36,542 nucleotides of DNA from Acrocarpospora phusangensis. GTDB lineage: Bacteria > Actinomycetota > Actinomycetes > Streptosporangiales > Streptosporangiaceae. The stretch is taken from positions 1-36,542 of the forward strand of contig NZ_BOOA01000080.1 in assembly GCF_016862995.1 (NCBI RefSeq), in the 5' to 3' direction. The notes below the pieces were generated by a model. It was not told the DNA's origin. It saw only the letters and a program-made list of their open reading frames with translations, and did no database searches. Positions 6,734 through 13,807 of this stretch are shown piece after piece (the stretch's first letter is position 1; each line of letters starts with the position of its first letter). The position numbers were made by a program, and so were the translations under genes.

Positions 6734-7351
6734 ATGATCCGCCCTGACAGCCGCCATGTCCTGCCGGAGGTCGTCGAAAGGACCAGCCACGGCACGATCG
6801 TGATGGATCCCTACTCCAAGCTCCTGGCAGGAAGGATCATCTTTCTCGGCACCCCGATCGACGACACCAGCGCCAACGACGTGATGGCGCAGATGCTCTA
6901 CCTCGACTACGACAACCCCGAGCAGGACATTTCGCTCTACATCAACTCCCCTGGCGGCATGTTCACCGCGATGATGTCGATCTACGACACCATGCAGCAC
7001 GTCGCCGCGGACGTGGAGACCGTCTGCATGGGTCAGGCCGCCTCCGCCGCGGCCGTCCTGCTGGCGGCCGGAACCCCTGGCAAACGGCTGGCCCTGCCGC
7101 ACTCACGCGTGCTGATTCACCAGCCCTCCAGCGAGGGACAGGGACAGTTCAGCGACCTGGAGATCCACGCTCGGGAGATCCTGCGAGCGAGGGCGCTCAC
7201 GGAAACGCTGCTCGCCAAGCACACCGGGCGGAGCGAGGAGTCGGTCCGGCGTGACATCGAGCGGGACAAGATCCTCAACGCGAACGAGGCCGTCGCCTAC
7301 GGCATCGTCGACGCGATGGTCGACTCCCGGAAGAAGGTCCCGATCTGGTGA
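6734..7351 (+). CDS. clpP: ATP-dependent Clp protease proteolytic subunit (stand-alone paralogue)
   Basis: A 205-residue ClpP. The Ser-His-Asp triad is complete with family spacing: Ser104 in [14 protein letters not shown], His129 in SRVLIHQP and Asp178 in [23 protein letters not shown] and YINSPGG are further family signatures. ClpP forms barrel-shaped tetradecamers that degrade proteins fed by ClpX, ClpC or ClpA. Actinobacteria carry several clpP genes, mostly in pairs; this one is single, without a second clpP or a Clp ATPase beside it, so it is probably an accessory copy similar to the GQAxSAAA-type subunits. ATG 6734 follows GGAGA by seven bases. It is transcribed divergently from a Phd/YefM-like gene. 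Confidence 0.93.
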   Translation: MIRPDSRHVLPEVVERTSHGTIVMDPYSKLLAGRIIFLGTPIDDTSANDVMAQMLYLDYDNPEQDISLYINSPGGMFTAMMSIYDTMQHVAADVETVCMGQAASAAAVLLAAGTPGKRLALPHSRVLIHQPSSEGQGQFSDLEIHAREILRARALTETLLAKHTGRSEESVRRDIERDKILNANEAVAYGIVDAMVDSRKKVPIW

Positions 7352-7509
7352 AACGCCGATGACACGCGACGGCTCTGTGCATGATCACTACGAAGCCGCG
7401 ACACGGATCGGCGCTCTTCGTCCCATCGAAGGATCCCTACCGAATCGGAACGTGCCGCCCATCTCCGCCAGTACCTGATTCCGCATCGGGGAAGGCAGGC
7501 GGGCGGAAG

Positions 7510-8286
7510 TCAGCGCATCAAGGGCGGCGGTGTGAGGCGGGTTCGGACCAGGAGGGTGGCGCCGGCTACCGCGCCGGGCATGGCGATGATGGCGACGAAG
7601 GGGATGAGGAAGGTGAGGAAGATGACGACGCCGAAGCCGAGGGCGCTGCCCTTGTTGCTTCGGAGGATGGCGAAACGGTCCTTGCGGCGGAGGCCGCGGC
7701 GTTCCATGGCGAGGGCGGTGAGTTCCACGGTGAGGAAGAAGCCGGAGACGAGCGCGCCGAGGACGGGGACGATGGTCTGCCCGATGAAGGGGATGAAACC
7801 GAGGATGAACAGCGGAATCGTGAGCATGAGGACATAGACGAGCGTCATCAGGCTGTCTTTGATCGAGCGGAAGAGCGAACTCCAGAACGGCTGGTCGCCC
7901 CCGGGCACCGGACCGAATTCCTCTTCGACCTTCTCCGAGAGTTTCTCGTAGAACGGTTCGCCGATGGCGAGCGTCACGGCGGTGTACGTGATGAGCGACA
8001 GGAACAGCCCGGCGATGAAAATCACGATTCCGACAAGGGTACGGAAGAGTCCCCGCCACCCCCAGTCGTCCGCGAACGGCGTCACCCAGGCGGCGACGTC
8101 GCCGGCGTTCATGGCGAGCCAGACCAACGCGGCCGCGTACAGGACGAATGCGATCAGGGCGGGAATGAGGCCGAATAACCACCAGCGGGGGTGCCGGGCC
8201 ACCCAGCCCAGCCCTTTCACGAAGAAGCCGACGCCCTCCGCGAATCCGCCCACATTTCGCCGAACCGGTTGCCCTATGCCGCTCAT
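7510..8286 (-). CDS. EI24-domain (CysZ-like) integral membrane protein
   Basis: A 258-residue protein with several long hydrophobic helices (WWLFGLIPALIAFVLYAAAL, LFRTLVGIVIFIAGLFLSLI, VYVLMLTIPLFILGFIPFIG, VIFLTFLIPFVAIIAMPGAV). The VKGLGWVARHP opening and GEPFYEKLSEKVEE segment are typical of actinobacterial EI24-domain proteins, relatives of the CysZ sulfate permease. Function in actinobacteria is not settled; sulfate or small-anion transport is only a family-level guess. It lies 50 bp downstream of maf on the same strand, so co-transcription is likely. The start at 8286 is chosen because the hydrophobic domain follows directly; the longer frame upstream runs antisense into maf. Confidence 0.85.
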   Translation of the reverse strand: MSGIGQPVRRNVGGFAEGVGFFVKGLGWVARHPRWWLFGLIPALIAFVLYAAALVWLAMNAGDVAAWVTPFADDWGWRGLFRTLVGIVIFIAGLFLSLITYTAVTLAIGEPFYEKLSEKVEEEFGPVPGGDQPFWSSLFRSIKDSLMTLVYVLMLTIPLFILGFIPFIGQTIVPVLGALVSGFFLTVELTALAMERRGLRRKDRFAILRSNKGSALGFGVVIFLTFLIPFVAIIAMPGAVAGATLLVRTRLTPPPLMR

Positions 8287-8336
8287 GCCCGGCAGGCTAG
8301 CGTGTCCATTCTCCCGCCGCGACGGCTGATCCAGAG

Positions 8337-8939
8337 TCAGGAGGCCGGGCGCTGCCAGAGAGACGTGACGGAGAAACCCAGCTCGGCGAAGAGCCGGCGG
8401 AGAAGGGGCAGGGAGATGCCCAGCACGTTGCCGTGGTCGCCGGAGATGCCTTCGACGAACCAGCCGCCGAAGCCGTCGAGGGTGAAGGCGCCCGCGACTT
8501 TCATGGGCTCCCCACTGGCCACGTAGGCGGCGATCTCGGCGTCGCTGGGCGTGCCGAACCGAACCTCCGTCGAGCAAACCGCCGACACGCTACGGCCTCC
8601 GGCCGTGTCGATCACACAATGCCCCGTCAGCAGATGCCCGGACCGACCCCGCATGGCGACCCAGCGAGCCGTCGCCTCCTCCGCGGAATCCGGCTTCCCG
8701 TACGCCACGCCGTCGAGTTCCAGCACCGAGTCGCACCCGATGACGAGATTGTCCCCGGACAGGCTCGCGGCGACGACCTCGGCCTTCGCCTGGGCCAGCG
8801 CCAGGCAGAGGGCGGCTGGCGTGGCCGCGGTGATCGCGTCCTCGTCCACACCGCTGACGATCACCTTGGGGTCGAGTCCCGCGTCACGCAGCACACCCAG
8901 CCGAGCCGGGGACGCGGAGGCCAGCACGATCTCAGTCAC
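8337..8939 (-). CDS. maf: Maf-family nucleoside triphosphate pyrophosphatase
   Basis: A 200-residue protein starting with GTG at 8939 ([20 protein letters not shown]), the exact N-terminal signature of Maf proteins. [12 protein letters not shown] carries the family's conserved Asp, and [13 protein letters not shown] and [13 protein letters not shown] are the next conserved blocks. Maf enzymes hydrolyse non-canonical or canonical nucleoside triphosphates to monophosphate and pyrophosphate (house-cleaning) and are linked to septum formation in some bacteria. The end, [15 protein letters not shown], replaces the commoner GDYxNVVGLPL with a recognisable variant. It leads a probable two-gene operon with the EI24-domain gene. 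Confidence 0.92.
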   Translation of the reverse strand: MTEIVLASASPARLGVLRDAGLDPKVIVSGVDEDAITAATPAALCLALAQAKAEVVAASLSGDNLVIGCDSVLELDGVAYGKPDSAEEATARWVAMRGRSGHLLTGHCVIDTAGGRSVSAVCSTEVRFGTPSDAEIAAYVASGEPMKVAGAFTLDGFGGWFVEGISGDHGNVLGISLPLLRRLFAELGFSVTSLWQRPAS

Positions 8940-9197
8940 GCTGCCCAAGCTTAGATGCCCCCGCCTCGGCATCCGACCCAATAGACCGGGGCAGGCAGGC
9001 CCCCTTCAGTCTGGGTGCGTCCGCGCAGCGCCCACCGCCGTCGGCCGACGAAGGGGTCCGCGCACAGCACCAGGCACCCGCCACCATCCACACCCCAACT
9101 TGACTGGATATTTCAGTTCTTCGGTTGTTGTGGGTTGAGATGGGCGGACTGGGCGGTAACTTGGGCGCTTGTTAATCCACGATCTTGAGGGGGTTTG

Positions 9198-11057
9198 GTG
9201 GCAAGCGCGACGGTTCGGGAGCGCGTCCGGTACTGGTTCGACAACACCATGTCCAAGGGGACAGGGGCGCTGATCGGATGGCTGGCGCTCGTCTCCGCGG
9301 TGTTGATCCTTTTCGTGAGCGTGTTCGCGCTGTGGCTCACCCCGGCGGAGGTCAAGGACGGCTTCCCCGGCGCCATGTGGGCGGCGCTCATGCGGACCCT
9401 CAGTCCCGGAAAGATCGCCAGTGACGGCGGCACCGCCCCCTACCTGGGACTCATGCTCGTCGCGTCGCTCGGCGGGATCTTCATCGTGAGCATCCTGGTG
9501 AGCCTGCTCTCCGCCGGCCTCAAGGAGAAGATCGAGGACCTGCGCAAAGGCCGGTCGAGGATCATCGAGACCGGCCACACCGTCATCCTCGGCTGGTCGG
9601 ACCAGATCTTCACCATCGTGGCCGAACTCGTGAAGGCCCACGCCAGCGAACGCGGCTCGATCATCGCCATCCTCGCGGACCGCGACAAGCTGACCATGGA
9701 GGACGAGATCCGCTCCCGGCTCGGCAACACCGGGCGCACCCGGCTGGTGTGCCGTACCGGGCGGCCGACCGAGCCGTGTGACCTGGAGTTGCTGAACCTG
9801 CAGGACGCCAGTTCGGTCGTGGTGCTGTCGCCGCAGGGCGAGGACCCTGACGCGCACGTCATCAAGACCCTGCTCGCGCTGGCCAAACGCGCGGGCGCGC
9901 ACCCGCCGACGGTGGCCGCGATCGCGGACTCCGCCAACATGGCGGCGGCCCGGCTGGCGGGCGGGCCGAAGGTCCATCTGGTCGACTCCGACGACACCGC
10001 CGCGCGCCTGATCGTGCAGTCCTCCCGGCAGTCGGGTATGTCGGTCGTCTGCATGGACCTGCTCAACTTCGACGACGGTGAGATCTACCTGCGCGCCGAT
10101 CCGTCCCTGGCCGGTCACACGTACGGCGAGAGCCTGGCCGCCTTCAAGGGCGCCACCGTCATCGGCCTGCGCAAGAACGGCACGGTCACCCTCAACCCGC
10201 CGCTGGACACCCCGATCGGCACGGCCGACGAGATCATCGTCATCGCCCAGGACGACTCGATGATCCGGCTGGCGGCCAGCAGCGCCAAGGTGGACGCGAC
10301 CGCCATCGTGACCGCGGCGAGCGCGGCGCTGGAGCCGGAGCGCACCCTGGTGCTGGGCTGGAACAGCCGGGCCCGCAAGATCGTCCGCTACCTGGACGGG
10401 TACGTGGCCCCGGGTTCCGTCCTCGACATCGCCGCCGACCATCCGGACGCGGGCACCGGCCTGGTGGGCCTGCGCCACCTCACCGTCAACACCAAGGACT
10501 GCGAGACCACCGACCGGTACGCGCTGGAGTCCCTCAGCATCGGCCTCTACCAGCACGTCATCGTCCTGTCCGACGACCGGTACGCCCCGCACCACGCCGA
10601 CACCCGCACGCTGATGACCCTGCTCCAGCTCCGGGACATGCAGGCCGCGCTGGGCGAGCGCTACTCGATCGTCAGCGAGATGCACGACGAGAGCAACCGC
10701 GCCCTGGCGGAGGTGACCGAGGCCGACGACATCGTCATCAGCGACACCGTGATCGGCCTGCTGCTGGCCCAGCTGTCGGAGAACCAGCACCTGGCCGACG
10801 TGTTCGGCTACCTCTTCGACTCGCGCGGTTCGGAGATCTACCCCAGGCCCGCGGGCGACTACATCAAGCCGGGCGCTCCCGTCGGCTTCGCCACCGTGAT
10901 CGAGTCGGCCCGCCGCCGGGGCGAGACCGCCATCGGGTACCGGCTCGCCTCCGGCATCAACAACCCGCCCCACTTCGGCGTCACCCTGAATCCCGACAAA
11001 TCTCAGCCGATCACCCTGGGCGCTCAGGACTCCGTCATCGTGCTGGCGGAACGCTGA
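9198..11057 (+). CDS. CASTOR/POLLUX-like ion channel with TrkA-N-type regulatory domains
   Basis: A 619-residue protein starting with GTG at 9198, seven bases after GAGG at 9187-9190. Two membrane helices (about 23-47 and 80-106) flank a short segment with MRTLSPGKIASDGG that would be the pore loop. A long cytoplasmic part follows with two Rossmann-like halves: GHTVILGWSDQIFTIVAEL near residue 127 and RTLVLGWNSRARKIVRYLDG in the middle. This is the architecture of bacterial relatives of the plant CASTOR/POLLUX channels and of RCK-gated channels. No GYGD potassium filter is present. Ion selectivity cannot be read from the sequence. It is monocistronic and converges on the DUF937 gene over a shared hairpin. 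Confidence 0.85.
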   Translation: MASATVRERVRYWFDNTMSKGTGALIGWLALVSAVLILFVSVFALWLTPAEVKDGFPGAMWAALMRTLSPGKIASDGGTAPYLGLMLVASLGGIFIVSILVSLLSAGLKEKIEDLRKGRSRIIETGHTVILGWSDQIFTIVAELVKAHASERGSIIAILADRDKLTMEDEIRSRLGNTGRTRLVCRTGRPTEPCDLELLNLQDASSVVVLSPQGEDPDAHVIKTLLALAKRAGAHPPTVAAIADSANMAAARLAGGPKVHLVDSDDTAARLIVQSSRQSGMSVVCMDLLNFDDGEIYLRADPSLAGHTYGESLAAFKGATVIGLRKNGTVTLNPPLDTPIGTADEIIVIAQDDSMIRLAASSAKVDATAIVTAASAALEPERTLVLGWNSRARKIVRYLDGYVAPGSVLDIAADHPDAGTGLVGLRHLTVNTKDCETTDRYALESLSIGLYQHVIVLSDDRYAPHHADTRTLMTLLQLRDMQAALGERYSIVSEMHDESNRALAEVTEADDIVISDTVIGLLLAQLSENQHLADVFGYLFDSRGSEIYPRPAGDYIKPGAPVGFATVIESARRRGETAIGYRLASGINNPPHFGVTLNPDKSQPITLGAQDSVIVLAER

Positions 11058-11068
11058 CCGCCGGGCCG

Positions 11069-11110
11069 GCCCGTCCAACCCGGAGGGTCACCGGTCCGGG
11101 CTGGACGGGC
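11069..11110. terminator. Bidirectional hairpin between convergent genes
   Basis: GCCCGTCCA (11069-11077) pairs with TGGACGGGC (11102-11110), and CCCGG (11079-11083) pairs with CCGGG (11096-11100). This gives a 14-bp stem with one mismatch and a 12-nt loop. It sits just after the channel gene stop and overlaps the last codons of the DUF937 gene, so it may end transcription from both sides. There is no U-tract, as is common for high-GC actinobacterial terminators. Confidence 0.65.
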
Positions 11111-11747
11111 GGCGGGGCGGGGGCTTGGGGATCGGGCGGCCGCCGGGCATCGGAATGGCCCCGGACTCGGACCGGCCGGGTTCCCGGGTGCGGTCGCCCG
11201 AAGTGTCGCCGAAGATCTTGCCCATCGTGCTGCGCAGGAGGTCCCTGAGCCCGCCGCCGATGTTGTTCCGCTCCTGATCCAGGTCCTGCGCCATGGCGGC
11301 GGTGTCCATCCCCCCGCCGCCGCGTTCCCCGCGCCCGCCGGCGAAGCGCCCGGCGAGCACGGTCATGACCATGGGCGCGACCGCGGCCATCACCCGGGAG
11401 ACGGCCCTCGGGTTGATCCCCATGAACTGCGAGATGCCCTGCGCCGCCTGCTCGGTCCCCCGGTCGCCGAACAGGTGCGTGAGGATCTTCTCACCGTCGT
11501 CGGTACCGGCCATGTCGGTGACGTTGGTGAAGGGGTCGCTGTCGGTGTGCTGGTCCAGCGCCGAACGCAGGGACTGCGCCCCTCGCGCGTGCTCGGCCTG
11601 GTGCGCCATACCGCCCACGATGGTGCAGACCGAGGCCTGCACCGCGCTCTTGGCGGATTCGGTGTCCGTTCCGATCATGCCCGCGATCTCCTGGATTCCC
11701 CCCGGTCCCAGGCGCGCGAACAGGTCGTCCTGCATCGACTGACTCAC
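11088..11747 (-). CDS. DUF937 domain protein
   Basis: A 219-residue protein; GTG at 11747 follows a GGGGGG run by five bases. The helical DUF937 region covers about 10-160: DDLFARLGPGGIQEIAGMIG, then ILTHLFGDRGTEQAAQGISQ and PRAVSRVMAAVAPMVMTVLAG, which recall the YidB-like DUF937 repeats. A low-complexity tail rich in Gly, Arg and Pro follows (GRPIPKPPPRRP near the end). Function is unknown and there is no signal peptide. It stands alone, converging with the channel gene. Its last residues lie inside the terminator hairpin. Confidence 0.85.
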   Translation of the reverse strand: MSQSMQDDLFARLGPGGIQEIAGMIGTDTESAKSAVQASVCTIVGGMAHQAEHARGAQSLRSALDQHTDSDPFTNVTDMAGTDDGEKILTHLFGDRGTEQAAQGISQFMGINPRAVSRVMAAVAPMVMTVLAGRFAGGRGERGGGGMDTAAMAQDLDQERNNIGGGLRDLLRSTMGKIFGDTSGDRTREPGRSESGAIPMPGGRPIPKPPPRRPSSPDR

Positions 11748-11823
11748 GGTAACCCCCCATGGACGTCGTCTCCGCAGTGCCCTCCCCTCAACCAATCCTG
11801 CATAACACCTCAAAAGCTCCAAA

Positions 11824-11988
11824 TCACTCTCCGAGACCGGCCTGTCGCGCGCGGACCACGGCCTGGGCGCGGTCGGCCACCTGGAGCTTCGCGAACACGT
11901 TGGTGAGGTGGTTCTTTACGGTCTTCAGGCTGAGGAACAGGATCCTGGCGATGTCGGCCTTGGACTTGCCGGAGGCCAGCAGGTCGAC
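11824..11988 (-). pseudogene. C-terminal HTH fragment of a LuxR/NarL-type response regulator
   Basis: Reading the minus strand from 11988 gives VDLLASGKSKADIARILFLS, then LKTVKNHLTNVFAKLQVADR, then AQAVVRARQAGLGE and a stop at 11824. This is the last ~54 residues of a NarL-type regulator: most of the helix-turn-helix and its dimer helix. The receiver domain, linker and first part of the HTH are absent. The fragment is fused out of frame to a sensor-kinase fragment, so it has no start and is a relic of the regulator half of a two-component pair. Confidence 0.85.
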
Positions 11989-12345
11989 AGCAGAACCTGG
12001 AGCACCGCCATGGCGGCGATCAGCAGGCGCAGGACAGGCCGCCAGCGCGGCGACGGGAGGCGCCCGTCCGGGAGCAGCAGCAGCAACGGGCCGAACCCGA
12101 GGAAGAACACCCAGTTCGTGGACCAGGCGGCGAAGCCGGCGCCCGGCCAGCCGTGCCCGTCGCCGTAGGCGGCGTATCCCCCGGCGAGCGCCTGGAGGGT
12201 GAGCCCCGCGCCGCCGAGGCAGAACAGCCAGCCCACCGGATTCCTGGGCAGGCGCGCCAGGATCAGGGCGCCGACCAGTGGGTACGTGAGACCGACGACC
12301 GCGTCGAGCGCCAGGTAGGTGAGGTCCGCTCCGGCGACGGGCACG
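11989..12345 (-). pseudogene. Membrane-domain fragment of a sensor histidine kinase
   Basis: The minus strand from about 12345 to 11989 encodes ADLTYLALDAVVGLTYPLVG, then RLPRNPVGWLFC, GGYAAYGDGHGWPG and GPLLLLLPDGRLPSPRWRPV, then a further hydrophobic helix ending LQVLL. This is the typical N-terminal multi-helix domain of actinobacterial sensor kinases paired with NarL-type regulators. The frame then breaks into the regulator relic. No DHp or ATPase domain is left, and the first helix and start codon are also missing where the CPBP gene begins on the other strand. A deletion removed the kinase core plus the regulator receiver. Confidence 0.8.
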
Positions 12346-12356
12346 GTCAGCTCACC

Positions 12357-12974
12357 GTGTTCGCCGTCGTGCTGCCCGCCTTGGCGTACGCCATATCGCA
12401 AGGTCTCGACCTCAACCGGATCAGTGAGGCCCCGATCGGCGCGCAGCTGGCCGTCTACAGCCAGGCGTTCGCCCCGATGCTGGCCGGTCTGGCCGCCTGG
12501 CTCGCCGCCGGGCGCGGCCTGCTCCCCGGCATCGTGCCGTACGTGATCCTGGCCCTCGGCGAGCAGATCGGCTGGAGCTCCTTCCTCACGCCGCGCCTCT
12601 CCCGGACCCGGAGCACGGACGCCACCGCCCTCATCGTCGGCCTCTGCTGGGCGTCGTTCCACGTCCCGTTGATGCTGTTCGTCCCCGGCGCGATCGACGC
12701 GGGCGTCCCGATCCCCTACGCCATCGCCTGTTTCACGGTCCAGTCGGTGACGATCGCCTTCCCCCTGGTCTGGCTCCGCGTACGGACGGGAAGCATCTGG
12801 CCGGTCCTGGTCCTGCACGCCACCCTCAACGCCGCGCTCTACTTCGTCGCGGGCGCGATGACCGCACCGACCGAGGAATCCCCCTGGTACGTCGGCGAAG
12901 GCGGCGTGCTCACCTCGTTCTACCTGCTCGCCGCCGTACTCGCCACCCGCAAACTCTGGCGCAAGCCCGCATAA
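12357..12974 (+). CDS. CPBP-family intramembrane protease, probably 5'-truncated
   Basis: The protein matches the C-terminal portion of CPBP (CAAX/ABI) proteases. ALGEQIGWSSFLTPRL is motif 1, LCWASFHVPLM carries the motif-2 histidine, and VLHATLNAAL is the HxxxN motif. Further hydrophobic helices end in TSFYLLAAVLATRKLW. Recognisable sequence begins at about 12351 (LTVFAVVLPALAYAIS), exactly where the antisense kinase relic ends, and no ribosome site precedes the candidate GTG at 12357. The open frame extends to 12153, but that part is only antisense of the relic. The ~205 residues are short for the family, and the space between FAPMLAGLAAWLAAGRG and motif 1 looks compressed. In motif 1 the second Glu is Gln and the Arg is Ser. 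Function is doubtful. Confidence 0.6.
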   Translation: MFAVVLPALAYAISQGLDLNRISEAPIGAQLAVYSQAFAPMLAGLAAWLAAGRGLLPGIVPYVILALGEQIGWSSFLTPRLSRTRSTDATALIVGLCWASFHVPLMLFVPGAIDAGVPIPYAIACFTVQSVTIAFPLVWLRVRTGSIWPVLVLHATLNAALYFVAGAMTAPTEESPWYVGEGGVLTSFYLLAAVLATRKLWRKPA

Positions 12975-12988
12975 CTAGGATTCCCGGC

Positions 12989-13807
12989 ATGGCGCACGTG
13001 TGGGACACGGTATTCGGGCCCGTCAAGCTCACCCGCGACGGCGAGACCTGCCGCGCGGACGTGGACGGCGACATCAGCTTCCGCGGCGTCGTGTTCGGCG
13101 GCTGGACGGCCTCGCTGGCCGCGCTCGCCGCCGCCGACGGCCTCGACGGCCAGGTCCTGAGCGCCCTGCACGTCGTCTTCACCGGCCAGGTACGCCCCGG
13201 CGCGCTCCACTTCGACGTGGAGAAGCTGCGCTCCGGCGGTTCGATGGCCGCCCGCCGGGTGACCGCCCACCAGGAGGGCGAACCGGTGGCCGCGGTCCAG
13301 GCCTGGTTCACGCGGCCCGAACTGTTCCCCGCGGCGGTGGAACCGCAGGCACCCCCGCCGTCGCGGCACTGGGACGACTGCCCCAGTCTGGACTGGTTCT
13401 GGCCGGACGCGCCCTTCCTCCGCCACATCGACGAACGCGGCATCGACTACCCCACCTCGCTCGCCACGTTCCAGAACGGCCCGCCGCACGTGGAGATCTG
13501 GGCCCGCCCCGCCGACCACGACCTCCCGCTGGAGCCCCTCTCCCGGCAGCTGCTCGACGTGATCCTCTTCGACGCCCACCTGCTGGACTCCGCCTACCGC
13601 GCGACCACCCTGGACGGCCTGCACATGGTCTCCCTGGACCTCTGCGTCACCTGGGCCGCGACCCCGCCGCAGGGCTGGCTGCACGTCACCACCGACGCCC
13701 TGGTCGGCCCGTCGCTGGTCGCCACCACCGGCACCCTGGCCGACCGGCACGGCAGCCGGTACGCCGTCGCCACCAGCCAGGGCCGCGCGTACGTGCCCCG
13801 CTCCTAG
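12989..13807 (+). CDS. Thioesterase family protein (double hotdog, TesB-like)
   Basis: A 272-residue protein with a two-hotdog layout. The N-terminal half has FRGVVFGGWTASLAALAAAD (the hotdog helix), LHVVFTGQVRPGALHFDVEK and SGGSMAARRVTAHQEGE. The second half has HMVSLDLCVTWAATPPQGWL followed by a closing strand with GTLADRHGSRYAVATSQGRA. This pattern is seen in actinobacterial acyl-CoA thioesterase-family proteins, which hydrolyse acyl-CoA to free acid and CoA; the exact substrate is unknown. The ATG at 12989 lies 14 bp after the CPBP stop with no clear strong ribosome site. Its stop codon overlaps that of ftsH on the other strand in a CTAG. Confidence 0.8.
   Translation: MAHVWDTVFGPVKLTRDGETCRADVDGDISFRGVVFGGWTASLAALAAADGLDGQVLSALHVVFTGQVRPGALHFDVEKLRSGGSMAARRVTAHQEGEPVAAVQAWFTRPELFPAAVEPQAPPPSRHWDDCPSLDWFWPDAPFLRHIDERGIDYPTSLATFQNGPPHVEIWARPADHDLPLEPLSRQLLDVILFDAHLLDSAYRATTLDGLHMVSLDLCVTWAATPPQGWLHVTTDALVGPSLVATTGTLADRHGSRYAVATSQGRAYVPRS

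Noticed and set aside
9006-11078. 690-residue minus-strand ORF
   Set aside because: Antisense to the channel gene; composition rich in Arg, Gly, Asp and Val typical of GC shadow frames.
11925-12818. A single 297-residue minus-strand gene
   Set aside because: Only its middle third resembles protein (sensor-kinase helices). The first part is antisense of the CPBP gene and the end is the wrong frame of the regulator relic.
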